Part shown: one piece after another, positions 1 through 10,300 of the stretch
How positions within the stretch are numbered: position 1 is the first letter of the stretch
Layout: every line of letters starts with the position of its first letter
From: CG2-30-36-16 sp964372115
GTDB taxonomy: Bacteria > Bacteroidota > Ignavibacteria > Ignavibacteriales > Ignavibacteriaceae
DNA length: 64,000 bases
Reading direction: 5' to 3'
NCBI GenBank assembly: GCA_964372115.1
Contig: CAYJPN010000025.1
Coordinates: forward strand, 19,775 to 83,774
Translations under genes and position numbers: made by a program
The notes under the pieces: model-generated
What the model was told of the DNA's origin: nothing
Database searches by the model: none
The model's input: the letters and a program-made list of their open reading frames with translations, nothing else

Positions 1-480
1 TTTTCGAGCATTGTATCGGTAAGCATTAACGGATCGCCGCCCGATAAAATTACATCGCGTATTTCGGTATGCGCTTCAAGATATTTAAATGCGCTCTCCA
101 AACCTTTCATCGATATTTTATCGTGGTTGCCAACTTTTCTTTTTCTTGTACAAAAACGACAGTACAATCCGCACTGGCTTGTTGTAAGAAAAAGCGCACG
201 ATCGGGGTAACGATGAGTAATGTTCGGTACAGGGCTCATAGCGTCTTCCATCAGCGGGTCTTCTTCGGCATCAAAGTCTTCAAGTTCTTTTTTGTCCGGC
301 ACGCATTGCCGCCAGATAGGATCACCGGGGTACCGTATTAAACTGAGATAATACGGGTTGATCCTTGCTTGAAAAAACTCATCTAATTCTTCGGCAACGC
401 GTCTGTCGAGGTTAAATTTTTCAACTAACTGATCGACAGTGTGTACACTATCTCTAACCATCTGTTGCCATAGTTCCATG
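1..480 (-). CDS. KamA-family radical SAM aminomutase (lysine/glutamate 2,3-aminomutase-like), C-terminus cut by window edge
   Basis: Seen: an open frame of 160 codons running off the left edge, starting at an ATG preceded by GAGGATAG. The translated N-terminus has the KamA layout, including a conserved stretch YLSLIRYPGDPIWRQ, the radical SAM cluster motif CGLYCRFC (C103, C107, C110; CxxxCxxC) and the SAM-binding LSGGDPL near residue 146. Known: KamA enzymes use a 4Fe-4S cluster, S-adenosylmethionine and PLP to move an alpha-amino group to the beta carbon (lysine, glutamate). The PLP lysine lies in the missing C-terminal part. It is the last visible gene of a four-gene operon, 17 bp after the GNAT gene. 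Substrate cannot be decided here: lysine is the default, but association with ATP-grasp ligases rather than the AblB acetyltransferase argues for a different pathway from N-acetyl-beta-lysine osmolyte synthesis. The family call is secure. Confidence 0.9.
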
Positions 481-497
481 ACTATCCTCGGCTTTTA

Positions 498-971
498 TTA
501 TTGAGTAAAATACTTACCATAAACTATCAAATTATCGCCGGTCGAATAAAAATCATTTATCTCGGCGATAATTGCATAATTGTTCCGCAGGTAAAAATTT
601 CTCGTAGCAGAATAACTTTCTTTTGATGACGTTTCCGCCAAAAGCCATCTGCCGTTTTTTTGCTTCACAAAATCTTCTGCATGTTGTAAAAGTTCGCTTC
701 CAACACCTTTTTTCCCGGAACCGGGATCAGCGGCTATCCAATATAAATCGTACGTGCCGTCAGTTAGCGGGCGCTGCCCGGTGCAGTGATAACCGATTAC
801 TGCGCCCTCATGTTCGTAAACATAAAGATGGTAATCTGTTTGCTGCGGGTTATTAACCGCTATATTTATCAATTCCATTGCAACATTCACTTCGCTTGGG
901 CTGAAGTTTGAAATTTTATTCAACATCTGTTCGAGCGCTTTTGCGTCAGCTTGCTTTATTTTGCGTATCAT
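498..971 (-). CDS. GNAT-family N-acetyltransferase
   Basis: 157 aa, the usual size of a stand-alone GNAT domain. Seen: an N-terminal helix region, then YHLYVYEHEGAVIGYHC (beta strands 2-4) and the acetyl-CoA loop region PGSGKKGVGSELLQHAEDF, which matches the Q/RxxGxG/A pyrophosphate-binding pattern (KKGVGS). It overlaps the upstream ATP-grasp gene by 26 bp and is followed after 17 bp by the KamA-like gene, so translation is probably coupled. Known: GNAT enzymes acetylate amines or alpha-amino groups. Inferred: in this operon it could cap the amino group of an aminomutase or ligase product. It is shorter than and unlike AblB (about 270 aa), the usual partner of lysine aminomutase. Confidence 0.85.
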   Translation of the reverse strand: MIRKIKQADAKALEQMLNKISNFSPSEVNVAMELINIAVNNPQQTDYHLYVYEHEGAVIGYHCTGQRPLTDGTYDLYWIAADPGSGKKGVGSELLQHAEDFVKQKNGRWLLAETSSKESYSATRNFYLRNNYAIIAEINDFYSTGDNLIVYGKYFTQ

Positions 972-2007
972 TTCTGTGCCTTGCTAAAGCAAAATTTGCA
1001 ATGTTAAAAAGTAGGTCGCTGTAACTTAAACCGGCTGCGTTTGCAGCGCGGGCAAAACCGGAGTCTGTGGAAATATCAGGGTTAGGGTTCACTTCAATAA
1101 CGTAAGGTGTCCCGTCTTTTGAAAGCCGCATATCTACACGGGCGTAATCACGACAGTTCATAGCTTCAAAAGCAGCAAGCGCGGTGTCTTCAACTTTCTT
1201 TTTTATTTTTTTTGAAAGTTTTGCCGGGCATTGCGGTTTTGTGTGCTCATAATAAACTGTATCCGAAATCCATTTGCCTTCGTAAGTAACAATTTTAGGA
1301 AGGTGTGACGGAAGGGTTCCGAAACTTATTTCGGAAATAGGCAGCACACGCTTACCGAGTACTGCGGCATTAAGTTCTCTTCCCTCAATATACTCTTCTA
1401 CTATTACATCCTGTTTGTATGTTTCGAAAAGAAACTTTAGCCGTTTTATTACGCCGGTGAAGTTTTTAACCACCGAAAGTTCTGATATGCCGATGCTGGC
1501 GTCTTCAGTATTCAATTTTAAAATGACAGGGAAACTAAGTTTAAAACTTTTTGTGGAAGGCAGTTGTCCGCATTTAACATAATAAGAATGTGGTGTACTT
1601 ATACCGCATGCGCGTAAAATATTTTTCGTGCGGTATTTGTTTAAACAATTGCCAAGGCTGGAGGGGAGACTTCCGGTGTATCTTATTCCGAGCAGTTCAT
1701 AAATACCGGCCATACAATATTCATAAGCCGAGATACCTTCAACCGATTCTACAAAATTAAATATTGCAGTTGGATTTTTTTTCTGAATTTCCCGGATGCT
1801 TTTATATGCGTCTAAATCTATGGGTAACGAATCTACATTTGTAAATCGTTCGCTTAAATTTTTTATAATAATTTCTAATTCTTTTGAAAAGCCGCTTTCG
1901 GATAGATCATTAGATAATTCTCCCACTACAGCGGGTTTACCGCTATAAACAGAAAAGATGCTTACAGGTGAGTTGTAGCAAATTAAAATATTTGCGTCTA
2001 TCTTCAT
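946..2007 (-). CDS. D-alanine-D-alanine ligase-like ATP-grasp enzyme (second copy)
   Basis: 353 aa. Seen: an N-terminal Rossmann-like domain, the YTGS segment near residue 110, a central ATP-binding part (FPVILKLNTEDASIGIS, VEEYIEGRELNAAVLG) and the C-terminal metal-binding region ARVDMRLSKDGTPYVIEVNP, with the E-x-N of ATP-grasp carboxylate-amine ligases. Known: these enzymes activate a carboxylate as acyl phosphate and join it to an amine. It overlaps the first ligase by 4 bp (ATGA) and the GNAT gene by 26 bp. It is clearly homologous to, but diverged from, its neighbour, so the two probably add different amino acids or act sequentially. True peptidoglycan Ddl is normally single and sits with mur genes; here no cell-wall genes are nearby. 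Confidence 0.82.
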   Translation of the reverse strand: MKIDANILICYNSPVSIFSVYSGKPAVVGELSNDLSESGFSKELEIIIKNLSERFTNVDSLPIDLDAYKSIREIQKKNPTAIFNFVESVEGISAYEYCMAGIYELLGIRYTGSLPSSLGNCLNKYRTKNILRACGISTPHSYYVKCGQLPSTKSFKLSFPVILKLNTEDASIGISELSVVKNFTGVIKRLKFLFETYKQDVIVEEYIEGRELNAAVLGKRVLPISEISFGTLPSHLPKIVTYEGKWISDTVYYEHTKPQCPAKLSKKIKKKVEDTALAAFEAMNCRDYARVDMRLSKDGTPYVIEVNPNPDISTDSGFARAANAAGLSYSDLLFNIANFALARHRNDTQNKAS

Positions 2008-3059
2008 ATCAAATTGTATCTTTTTGCTGCCGAAAGCAAAACTTTATTTATCATATCGTTATAATTTATCCCCGCCGTGCGTGCTGCTTTCGGGAAACAA
2101 GAATTTTCTTCCGGGTTTGGTAAAATACCGGGAAGAGGATTTATCTCAATTATATTTGGTGTGCCGCCGGCATCAAGACGAACATCGACTCTGCTCCAAT
2201 CTTTACACCTTAATACATTGTAGGCTTTAAGAACGGTTTGTTTTATTTGTTCTTCAAGAGTCTTGTTTACATTTGCCGGGCAGCTAAAAACTTCTAATGG
2301 ATTTTCTTTTGTATCGAGTATCCATTTTGCTTCATACGAATAAATGGGAACAAAGTTTTTCGGGAAATCATTATAACTAATTTCCACGATAGGTAGAACT
2401 TCGGCTTCCGCACCGTTACCAAGTACGGCGGCAGTAAACTCTTTGCCGGGTAAAAATTCTTCTATTAACGCCGCCTGTTTATATTGGATTATAATTCTTT
2501 CTGCTTCATCGGTAAGTTGTTTTTTGTCTTTTACAAATGAAGAAGAAAAAATTCCTTTACTCGATCCTTCCGAAACAGGTTTAACTATTAATGGAAATTT
2601 CAAATCGACTAAAAGAGCATCACTTAATGTTTCGGCAATAACAAAACGGGCATTAGGAATTTTATAATATGATAAAATTTCTTTTGTTCGTGCTTTATCC
2701 AGGCAAGTTGCAAGTGTTAAAGCATCCGAACCAGTGTATGGAATGTTAAGCATCTCTAATATTGCCGGTATTTGCGCTTCGCGGCTCACACCGTTGGCGC
2801 CTTCAGCAATATTAAAAACGATATCCGGCTTTAGCGATCTGATTTTTTCAAAAGCATCGTTGTTCGCTTCAACCATCGTAACGTTATTCAAACTTTCAAG
2901 AGCTAACTTAACCGCGTTTATGGTATCCCATGTATCCCACTCGGCATACGTATCAACAATACTCTCTGCCGTTGCTGTTTTATCTTTCGGATTAGGGGAT
3001 AAAATTTCGTGGAAAGTTTCACTTTCAGGTTTGACATTAAATGTTAATGCAACATTCAA
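2004..3059 (-). CDS. D-alanine-D-alanine ligase-like ATP-grasp enzyme (first copy)
   Basis: 351 aa and first gene of the operon. Seen: FNIAEGANGVSREAQIPA (substrate-side helix), NIPYTGSDALTLATCLDK, the ATP-binding stretch KFPLIVKPVSEGSSKGI, LIEEFLPGKEFTAAVLG and the C-terminal metal site SRVDVRLDAGGTPNIIEINP. The EGSSKG loop and E-x-N triad are complete, so the enzyme should be active. The start is a TTG at 3057-3059; no in-frame ATG exists nearby and the sequence MNVALTFNV is a natural beginning for the first strand. Known role of the family: ATP-dependent C-N ligation of amino acids. Context with a KamA aminomutase and a GNAT suggests assembly of a beta-amino-acid-containing dipeptide or similar metabolite (inference). 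Confidence 0.82.
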   Translation of the reverse strand: MNVALTFNVKPESETFHEILSPNPKDKTATAESIVDTYAEWDTWDTINAVKLALESLNNVTMVEANNDAFEKIRSLKPDIVFNIAEGANGVSREAQIPAILEMLNIPYTGSDALTLATCLDKARTKEILSYYKIPNARFVIAETLSDALLVDLKFPLIVKPVSEGSSKGIFSSSFVKDKKQLTDEAERIIIQYKQAALIEEFLPGKEFTAAVLGNGAEAEVLPIVEISYNDFPKNFVPIYSYEAKWILDTKENPLEVFSCPANVNKTLEEQIKQTVLKAYNVLRCKDWSRVDVRLDAGGTPNIIEINPLPGILPNPEENSCFPKAARTAGINYNDMINKVLLSAAKRYNLI

Positions 3060-3354
3060 TCTATCTTTTAAAAAAGATGATAAGATTTTTTTTCCTTTAA
3101 TTTTTTTTCAAGCAAATATAACTATTATAATTTTTAAGTCAATAAGTTTTAGTTGTTATAAAAGAAAAAAGTAAAAATAATTTTGTAAAAAATGTTTTTT
3201 AACACCTATCTATGAAAAATTTTCTTATTAAAGTGTTATTAAAAAAATATTTTTAAACAAATCACTTTTACTTTTGAAAATAAAAAACTTATTACAACAA
3301 AAATATTTTTTACATACCAAAGTTATTAAAAATATTTTTATTGTTTAAATTATG
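3060..3354. other. AT-rich intergenic spacer between recG and the ATP-grasp operon
   Basis: About 295 bp of very AT-rich DNA containing poly-A/T runs. It must carry the promoter of the minus-strand ATP-grasp operon and the end of recG. No clear hairpin terminator, RNA gene or open frame was found. Confidence 0.5.
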
Positions 3355-5571
3355 CTAAGCAATCTTAGCGTACTTAAAACTGTTTGAATAGTTTTTTATT
3401 AGAGTTGATCTAACGATAGAGTGGTTTTCATTTTTTAAGTGCGGGTCTTGCTGTATAATAGCAAACGCGGCTTCCTTGGCTTCTATCAGAAGCTGTGTGT
3501 CGGAAGTTATGTCAGCGTGTTTAAGCTCGGGGAACCCGCTTTGTTTTGTCCCGAATATATCACCCGGTCCGCGGAGTTTTAGATCAACTTCCGCAACCTT
3601 AAATCCGTCTAAGTGCTGCACCATTGTTTGCAGCCTTACAGAAGATTTGTATTTTTCCATCTGAGCAGGCGACAAATAATCAACATTGTGTTTGTAATTA
3701 GACGCCGCTGCTACGTATTCATCTTTTGTTACAAGAATAGAGTACGCCTGCTTTGTACCGCGCCCTACTCTTCCTCTTAGTTGATGAAGCTGCGACAAAC
3801 CAAAACGATGTGCGTCATTAATCAATATTATATTTGCATCCGGAATGTCTATTCCAACTTCTATAACTGTTGTTGCTATAAGTACATCAAATTGTTTTTC
3901 GAGAAAACGAAACATTACTTCTTCTTTATCGCGCCAATTCATCCTCCCATGCAAAAGTCCTAACCGCAGTTCCTTTAAATAAGTAGATTGCAGCTCTTTA
4001 AAATATGTTTCGGCTGCTTTTAGCTCCAACTTTTCAGATTCTTCAACAAGAGGATAGACAATAAACGATTGATAACCTTCCTTTTTGTTTTTATCGACAA
4101 TAAACTTATAAATGTCCGGCAATTTTTCATCACCACGCAGAATAGTTTTTATCTCTTTCCTATTTTTCGGCATCTCATCAATTATTGAAACATCAAGGTC
4201 ACCGTAAACCGTCATTGATAATGTTCGTGGAATTGGCGTAGCGCTCATTACAACAATATCGGGTGTTTTTCCTTTTTCAAAAAGTTTTGCTCGCTGTTCA
4301 ACTCCGAAACGATGCTGCTCATCCACAACTACAAGTCCCAAATTTTTAAAAGCAACCTTTTCTTCAAATAAAGCGTGTGTTCCAATAATCAAATCGGCTT
4401 CATGCAGTTCAATTTCGGAAAGATTTTTTTCTTTAATCGATTTTTTTTGTCCGCCGATTAATAAACTAACCTTTATGTCAAACTCGTTATGCTTTTCGTG
4501 TAAAAGTTTCATCATTTTTGAAATGGTTTTTGCATGTTGATCTGCAAGGATTTCTGTCGGCGCCATAAGTACAGCCTGAAATCCGTTATCTATGGCGATG
4601 AGCATTGCCACCAGGGCTACAATTGTTTTCCCGCTCCCAACATCTCCCTGTAAAAGACGGTTCATCGGAGTTTCATCTTCCATATCTTTTCTTATTTCGC
4701 CAAGAACTCTTAACTGTGCATTTGTAAACTCAAATGGAAGTATCTTAAGAAATTCACCCACAAGTTTTGTTCTTACCTTTAGCGAATTGCCGGTAAGTTT
4801 GGTTTTGTAATTGTGCTTTCGCAGCGCGACAAGTGTTTCGAGATAAAATAACTCCTCAAACTTAAACCTATTCACCGCCCTGTCGAACAATTCCTTTGAT
4901 TCAGGGAAGTGCATCGCTTTTACCGAATCGATAATGTTCAGAAGTTTGTGCTCGTTTATAATTTCCGCGGGGAGAGTTTCTGTCAGATGATGTGCGTATT
5001 GTTGAACTGCGGAAGCGATGATTCTGCGGATGCTTAAATCGCCGATATTCGTTTCACGGAGTTCTTTGGGAATTTTATAAAACGGAATAATTTTCCCTGT
5101 ATTTAAATAACCGATAGATTCATCTTCGGTTATCCGGTCGTAATCCGGGTGGACAAATTGAATATTGCCGTATTTAGTTAATGTCGGTTTGCCTGAGACG
5201 GCAAAAATATCTCCTTCGTTAAAAACATCGTAAAAATAATTTACCCCCTGAAACCAAACACATTCAAAATAACCTGATGCATCTCTGAATTGAACTTTAA
5301 ACAATTCTTTGTGGGCATATCTTATCTTCTCTCTGCTTACAACGCGTGCCACAATTGTAATTTCACCATCATAACCATCAAGTACATAGTTATATGCTTT
5401 TAGCGAGTTGATAGTCGTTCTTCTATCGAGATGGCGCGAGGGGAAGTAAAACATAATATCCCTGATGGTTTTTATACCAAATTTTGCAAAAGACTGAGCG
5501 CGCTTCGGTCCGACCGATTTTAGGAACTGTATTGAGTTCTCAACTATATTTTCTTCTTCTTTAATATTCAT
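3355..5571 (-). CDS. recG: ATP-dependent DNA helicase RecG
   Basis: 738 aa from the ATG at 5571 (a longer frame reaches back to a TTG at 5631 but adds a non-conserved hydrophobic tail). Seen: N-terminal wedge/OB domain (LKSVGPKRAQSFAKFGI, FYFPSRHLDRR), helicase motifs I (LLQGDVGSGKT), Ia (MAPTEILADQH), II (VVDEQHRFGVEQR), III (MSATPIPRT), V (ATTVIEVGIDIPDA) and VI (QLRGRVGRG), and the C-terminal RecG signature LRGPGDIFGTKQSG. Known: RecG unwinds branched DNA and regresses stalled forks in the cytoplasm. Length is normal for the family. It is divergent from dgt, sharing a 116-bp intergenic region. Confidence 0.97.
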   Translation of the reverse strand: MNIKEEENIVENSIQFLKSVGPKRAQSFAKFGIKTIRDIMFYFPSRHLDRRTTINSLKAYNYVLDGYDGEITIVARVVSREKIRYAHKELFKVQFRDASGYFECVWFQGVNYFYDVFNEGDIFAVSGKPTLTKYGNIQFVHPDYDRITEDESIGYLNTGKIIPFYKIPKELRETNIGDLSIRRIIASAVQQYAHHLTETLPAEIINEHKLLNIIDSVKAMHFPESKELFDRAVNRFKFEELFYLETLVALRKHNYKTKLTGNSLKVRTKLVGEFLKILPFEFTNAQLRVLGEIRKDMEDETPMNRLLQGDVGSGKTIVALVAMLIAIDNGFQAVLMAPTEILADQHAKTISKMMKLLHEKHNEFDIKVSLLIGGQKKSIKEKNLSEIELHEADLIIGTHALFEEKVAFKNLGLVVVDEQHRFGVEQRAKLFEKGKTPDIVVMSATPIPRTLSMTVYGDLDVSIIDEMPKNRKEIKTILRGDEKLPDIYKFIVDKNKKEGYQSFIVYPLVEESEKLELKAAETYFKELQSTYLKELRLGLLHGRMNWRDKEEVMFRFLEKQFDVLIATTVIEVGIDIPDANIILINDAHRFGLSQLHQLRGRVGRGTKQAYSILVTKDEYVAAASNYKHNVDYLSPAQMEKYKSSVRLQTMVQHLDGFKVAEVDLKLRGPGDIFGTKQSGFPELKHADITSDTQLLIEAKEAAFAIIQQDPHLKNENHSIVRSTLIKNYSNSFKYAKIA

Positions 5572-5650
5572 ACATGCGAAAAAATAGCTGAAGCAAATTG
5601 AATTTACAACTATGATTTTTGTTTGTAACAAAAAAAAAAGTATTTATAGT

Positions 5651-5658
5651 TATATTTG
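5651..5658 (+). promoter_or_regulatory. Possible TAnnTTTG-type -7 box upstream of dgt
   Basis: TATATTTG lies 30 bp before the TTG start of dgt and matches the Bacteroidota -7 consensus TAnnTTTG. A good TTG -33 box at 19-21 bp spacing is not evident, so this is tentative. Confidence 0.3.
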
Positions 5659-5687
5659 AGCATTAAAAAATCAAAACGGAAAACATT

Positions 5688-7055
5688 TTGGAATGGAATA
5701 TACTATTAAATAAAAATTTGCTATGTAGTGAAAACAAAACTGTCCAGACAGAAGATGGAAGAAGTCAATTTCAAAGAGACTTTGATAGAATAGTTTTTTC
5801 ATCAGCATTCAGAAGACTTCAGGATAAAACACAGGTTTTTCCTCTACCCGAAAGTGATTTTGTTCATACCCGTTTAACCCACAGCCTCGAAGTTTCATGC
5901 GTCGGGCGTTCGCTTGGAACAAAAGCAGGAAAAATTATTATTGAAAGGCACAAAGAACTTCAGCGTGTGTTCGAAAGTTTTCACTTTGGCGAGATTGTTG
6001 CCGCCGCGTGTCTTGCACACGATATTGGCAACCCGCCTTTCGGTCACTCCGGTGAAGACGCCATCTCCGAATACTTCCGTTCGGGAAACGGGAAACAATA
6101 TCAAAAAAAAATAGGGGATGAAAAAAAGTGGACAGACCTTATAAAGTTTGAAGGTAATGCACAGGGTTTTAGAATCATTACCCGCCTTCAGAATCCGAAC
6201 ATCACCGGCGGTTTGCGGTTAACACACGCAACGCTTGCAGCGTTTACAAAATATCCGAAAGAATCTCACGTATCTGAAACAAAAATTATAAAAGGTAAAA
6301 AGAGCAAGCTTTACAAAAAGTTCGGGTTTTTCCAATCTGAAAAACATTTGTTTGAGGAAACTGCGGAGGCGTGCGGGTTAATTCGACGCGATAAAAATTC
6401 ATTTTCATGGAGCCGTCATCCGCTTGCATACCTTGTTGAAGCCGCTGATGATACATGTTACAGGATAATGGATCTCGAAGATGGTTTTCGCCTCGGTCTT
6501 CTTCCTTTCGAAACAACAGAACAACTTTTAAAACCATTAACCGGAAGTAAACCTCTTCAGGGTTATGAAGGCAGGGATGATAACGACAAAATTGGTTATC
6601 TACGCGCAAAAGCGATTAACAATATAATTGAAGAAATAACCGAAATATTTTTAGCTTACGAAGCAGAAATACTTGAGGGAAAATTTGACGACGATATACT
6701 CTCTATTATAAAATCGGGAGAGCCTCTAAAAATTATAAAAGACGTTTCGGTAGAAAAAATTTACAGCTTTAAGAGCGTAGTTGAGCGCGAGGCAGCCGGT
6801 TACGAAGTGCTTGCCGGTTTGCTCGATACTTTTATAACCGCAGTGAACGATTCCGCCGAGAGTTCAAACCTATCGTGGAAAAACAAAACCATATTAAAAC
6901 TGCTCCCGAAACAATTCCTCGGCAATAACGGCAAACCGGATGATGAGCTTTATCCCCGTTTATTAAAAATAACTGATTTTGTTTCCGGCATGACCGACTC
7001 GTATGCGGTTTCGTTATATAGAAAAATAAAAGGAATATCGCTGCCGGGGAGATGA
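5688..7055 (+). CDS. dgt: Deoxyguanosinetriphosphate triphosphohydrolase (dGTPase)
   Basis: 455 aa. Seen: the family N-terminus WNILLNKNLLC, then FQRDFDRIVFSSAFRRLQDK, VFPLPESDFVHTRLTHSLEV and the HD-domain metal motif CLAHDIGNPPFGHSGE near residues 108-123, all diagnostic for Dgt/SAMHD1-type phosphohydrolases. The start is a TTG at 5688; an ATG five bases downstream is out of frame. Known: hydrolyses dGTP (or other dNTPs) to the deoxynucleoside and triphosphate, tuning dNTP pools and affecting mutation and phage replication. It is transcribed away from recG, so both face a shared promoter region. Confidence 0.95.
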   Translation: MEWNILLNKNLLCSENKTVQTEDGRSQFQRDFDRIVFSSAFRRLQDKTQVFPLPESDFVHTRLTHSLEVSCVGRSLGTKAGKIIIERHKELQRVFESFHFGEIVAAACLAHDIGNPPFGHSGEDAISEYFRSGNGKQYQKKIGDEKKWTDLIKFEGNAQGFRIITRLQNPNITGGLRLTHATLAAFTKYPKESHVSETKIIKGKKSKLYKKFGFFQSEKHLFEETAEACGLIRRDKNSFSWSRHPLAYLVEAADDTCYRIMDLEDGFRLGLLPFETTEQLLKPLTGSKPLQGYEGRDDNDKIGYLRAKAINNIIEEITEIFLAYEAEILEGKFDDDILSIIKSGEPLKIIKDVSVEKIYSFKSVVEREAAGYEVLAGLLDTFITAVNDSAESSNLSWKNKTILKLLPKQFLGNNGKPDDELYPRLLKITDFVSGMTDSYAVSLYRKIKGISLPGR

Positions 7056-7363
7056 TAAATTTAGACGGCTCACAAATTCATATATCAGGGGGTTTGAATT
7101 CAACGAAAACATTTTCTGTAGGAAGAGTTGGGAAAGCGTATTAATAAAAAAAAAACCGAAATCCAATAATCCTATCCGGGCGGGCAAGTGAAAACCTTTA
7201 TGGAAATGAACACACATTATTGGGAGGAATGATAAACAAAAAAATGTTTTACGAGGCAGCATTAGACGAAGAGTTAAAAATCTTAATAAACATTTATTTT
7301 TGCACAATTGAGATTGGCTTTTGAAAACCTTATTTTTTATAAAATTAAATTAAGAGCTATGTT
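7056..7363. other. Intergenic region between dgt and a secreted propeller protein
   Basis: About 308 bp. It contains a tiny possible frame at 7229-7324 (31 codons, ATG preceded by GGGAGGA) that resembles nothing recognisable; the Shine-Dalgarno may be fortuitous. No clear terminator. Confidence 0.35.
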
Positions 7364-10300
7364 ATGAAAAAGAATTTACTACTCGCATCAGTTTTTTTTC
7401 TTTTATTACCTGTAACCAATGCACAAACACTTGTTCAATCATTTCCTTTTTCCCGTTACAATTCCTACAATTATTTTTGGGCAATAACTGAAGTGGAAAA
7501 TAATTTCTGGATAGGCAGTGATTATAATTCCACAAGCGGCACCTACATAAACTCATGGATGTACAAAGTAACAAAACAAGGAACAATTTTGGACAGCCTT
7601 CAAACTCCGCTTGGAGATAATCATGGCTTAGTTTGGGACGGCACTCACTTTTGGATTGTAGAAGGTTATCGCGCCTCGGGTTCAAGAATTTTCCGCATGA
7701 ATACTTCCGGACAGTTTGTTGATACATTTTTTGTATCACAGGTTATAGGTGGAATACCGATAGGCATTGGTGATATCGCGCTTGATGGAGATAAAATCTG
7801 GTTCACAGTTTTCTCTCCCGATTTTGTTTCTTACCCAAACTCGTATGCCTACGCCTTTAACAGATTTACTAAGCAGTTGACTGACACTTTACCTCTATAC
7901 GGAAGACAACCGCTCGGCATTGCGGTTCGCGGTGACACAATTTTTTATGTGAATGAAAACCAATACTCAAGCGAGACCGAAAGAATTTATGCAATAAGTA
8001 AAACTACAAAAGATACTCTCTTCTCTTTTCCTGCGCCCGACCCTGACGGCAATTGCAATCCCAAAGGCTTATATTGGGATGATAGTCATCTATGGCTTCT
8101 TGCGGAGAGGATAGGAAATTCATCGTGGGTTTACAAAACTTTATATAAATATGAAATAAGCGGTGGCGGAACTCCTATAATTACAACTTCGACTAACTCA
8201 ATTGATTTTGGAAATGTGATTATTGGTTTGAATGAACAACGAACATTTTCAATCAATAATATTGGTTCGGCGCCGTTAGTCATTGATTCTTTCGTAATTG
8301 CCAATCAACAGTTTACTTCAACGGCAAATTTACCGGTTCAAATTCCGGTAAATTCATCAAAAGATTTTACAATAAATTTTTCACCGCAATCTTTTGGAAA
8401 TGTAAATTCGATCTTATCAATTCATTCAAATGACGGCGGAACTCCGGTAAAAACTATTTCGCTTATCGGGAAAGGAATCAACTCAGGATCTGTCATTTCG
8501 GTTTCGGATACAATTTTAGATTTTCAATTCAGAGAAATATATTCACTTTCATCCAAAATTTTTGAAATAAGAAACTTGGGAAGTGAGCCGATATTTATTA
8601 ACTCGGCTCAAACACATGATAACTTTTTTTCTTTCGACACTGTCGGAGTGCAGTTCCCCATACAAATTGATACAGGTTCGGGAAGAGATTTTCGCATCTG
8701 GTTTGAGGTAAATAGTACCGGGGTATATTCAGATTCATTGATAATAACCAACTCTTCACTAAATCTACCGCATATTATTATAAAACTAAACGCTAATGTA
8801 ATCAGCAGCTCATTTAATTATGGCGATGAAATGTGGAGTGGTCGCGTTCCCGATAATCCATTCGCCTATATTCAAGATTATAAACCGATGAGTATAAAAC
8901 ATAGCTTCGGTGATATTCCCGGAAAAGAAGTTCTAATGGTTGCTTCACGAAATTATTATGTAATGAGAGTTAACCCTTACGCATCTCATCAAGGCGATAT
9001 TTTTTGGAAGTTCAACACCGGGACGAACAATAATAATACCGGCGCTGTTATGTTTCAGGATGCGATGCAGATAAGAAGCGATATTGATAACGATGGCTAC
9101 ATGGATTTGGTATTTGGATGCGGAGGCGGAAACGAATTTGTTTACACGCTTTCCGGAAGAACCGGAAATTTAATTTGGGCTTACGGCGATTCGATTGATT
9201 ATAATCGGGGGGATATCAACGGTTTGCGCGCAGACAAAGATTTTAACGGGGATAATATTCCGGATGTAATTATTTCCGCAAGCGGCTCTTCTGCCGGTGG
9301 AAGACATGCTGTGATCTGTTTGAATGGTTTAACCGGCGCGGAAATTTTTAACAAACCACAAACTGCTCAATATACTTTTGATGTTGAAACAACTCAATGG
9401 GGCGGAGTAATTTGTGTTGATCAAGGAAATGGGGGTCCTTATTTCTTAAATGCTTTTAATGATCTGGGCAATCCACTATGGAGTCAATCTATTCCCGATG
9501 TTTGTTGGAGCATAAAACAAATTGATGATATTAACAATGACGTCACGAAAGACATTGCGGCTTTTATAGGCGGCACAAACGTTCGGGTTATGGCTTTCAG
9601 CGGTGCAAACGGAAGTGTATTATGGCAGAAAAGTTATCCTAACTTCGCCACATTTAGCACAATTAAAATTGTTGAAGATAGGAATTTTAATGGTTATAAA
9701 GATTTAATCTTTTCAGGTAAAGAAGGAGTATTTCGTCTTGATTCAAAAACGGGCGCGACAGTTTGGGAAAATTTTGTTGACGGCAGTTATGTCTTTGATG
9801 TAGATGAAGGTACTCCGTTTGATTGGGGCGGTGAACTTCAAGTTATTGCCGGAACCAAAAACGCAAATTTCTTTAAACTAAATATTGATAACGGGTCAAC
9901 GTTATTTACTCAAAATTTTGGTTCGCCCAATGATAATGCGGTTGAGCGGGTAAAGTTTATTACTTCCTACGGAAGACCGTATCATACTCTTGTTGTTGGT
10001 ACAAGAGACGGCAGGATACTCGGGCTGTCAGGCGGATTGTATGTTGTGCCCGTTGAACTCAATTCATTTAACTATTCGCAGACTTATTCGTCAGTAATTT
10101 TTAATTGGTCTACCGCTACCGAAACAAACAATAATAGATTTGAAATAGATCGTAATGGCGTAGTTGTTGGCAGAGTAAAAGGCAACGGAACTTCAACTGT
10201 CCGGCAGAATTATTCCTTCGAAGATAAAGATGTACCAAAGGGAAAACATATTTACAAATTAATTCAAATTGATTATGACGGAACATCTGAAATCTTAGAA

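Noticed and set aside
69..341. Plus-strand 90-codon frame at the left edge
   Set aside because: It lies antisense within the KamA-like radical SAM gene, which has unmistakable motifs on the minus strand.
1..3059. Peptidoglycan ddl locus
   Set aside because: Two diverged ligase paralogues with KamA and GNAT and no mur/fts genes; a specialised pathway is more likely.
7362..7739. Minus-strand 125-codon frame
   Set aside because: Antisense to the start of the T9SS propeller gene; Cys/His-rich nonsense composition and no ribosome site.
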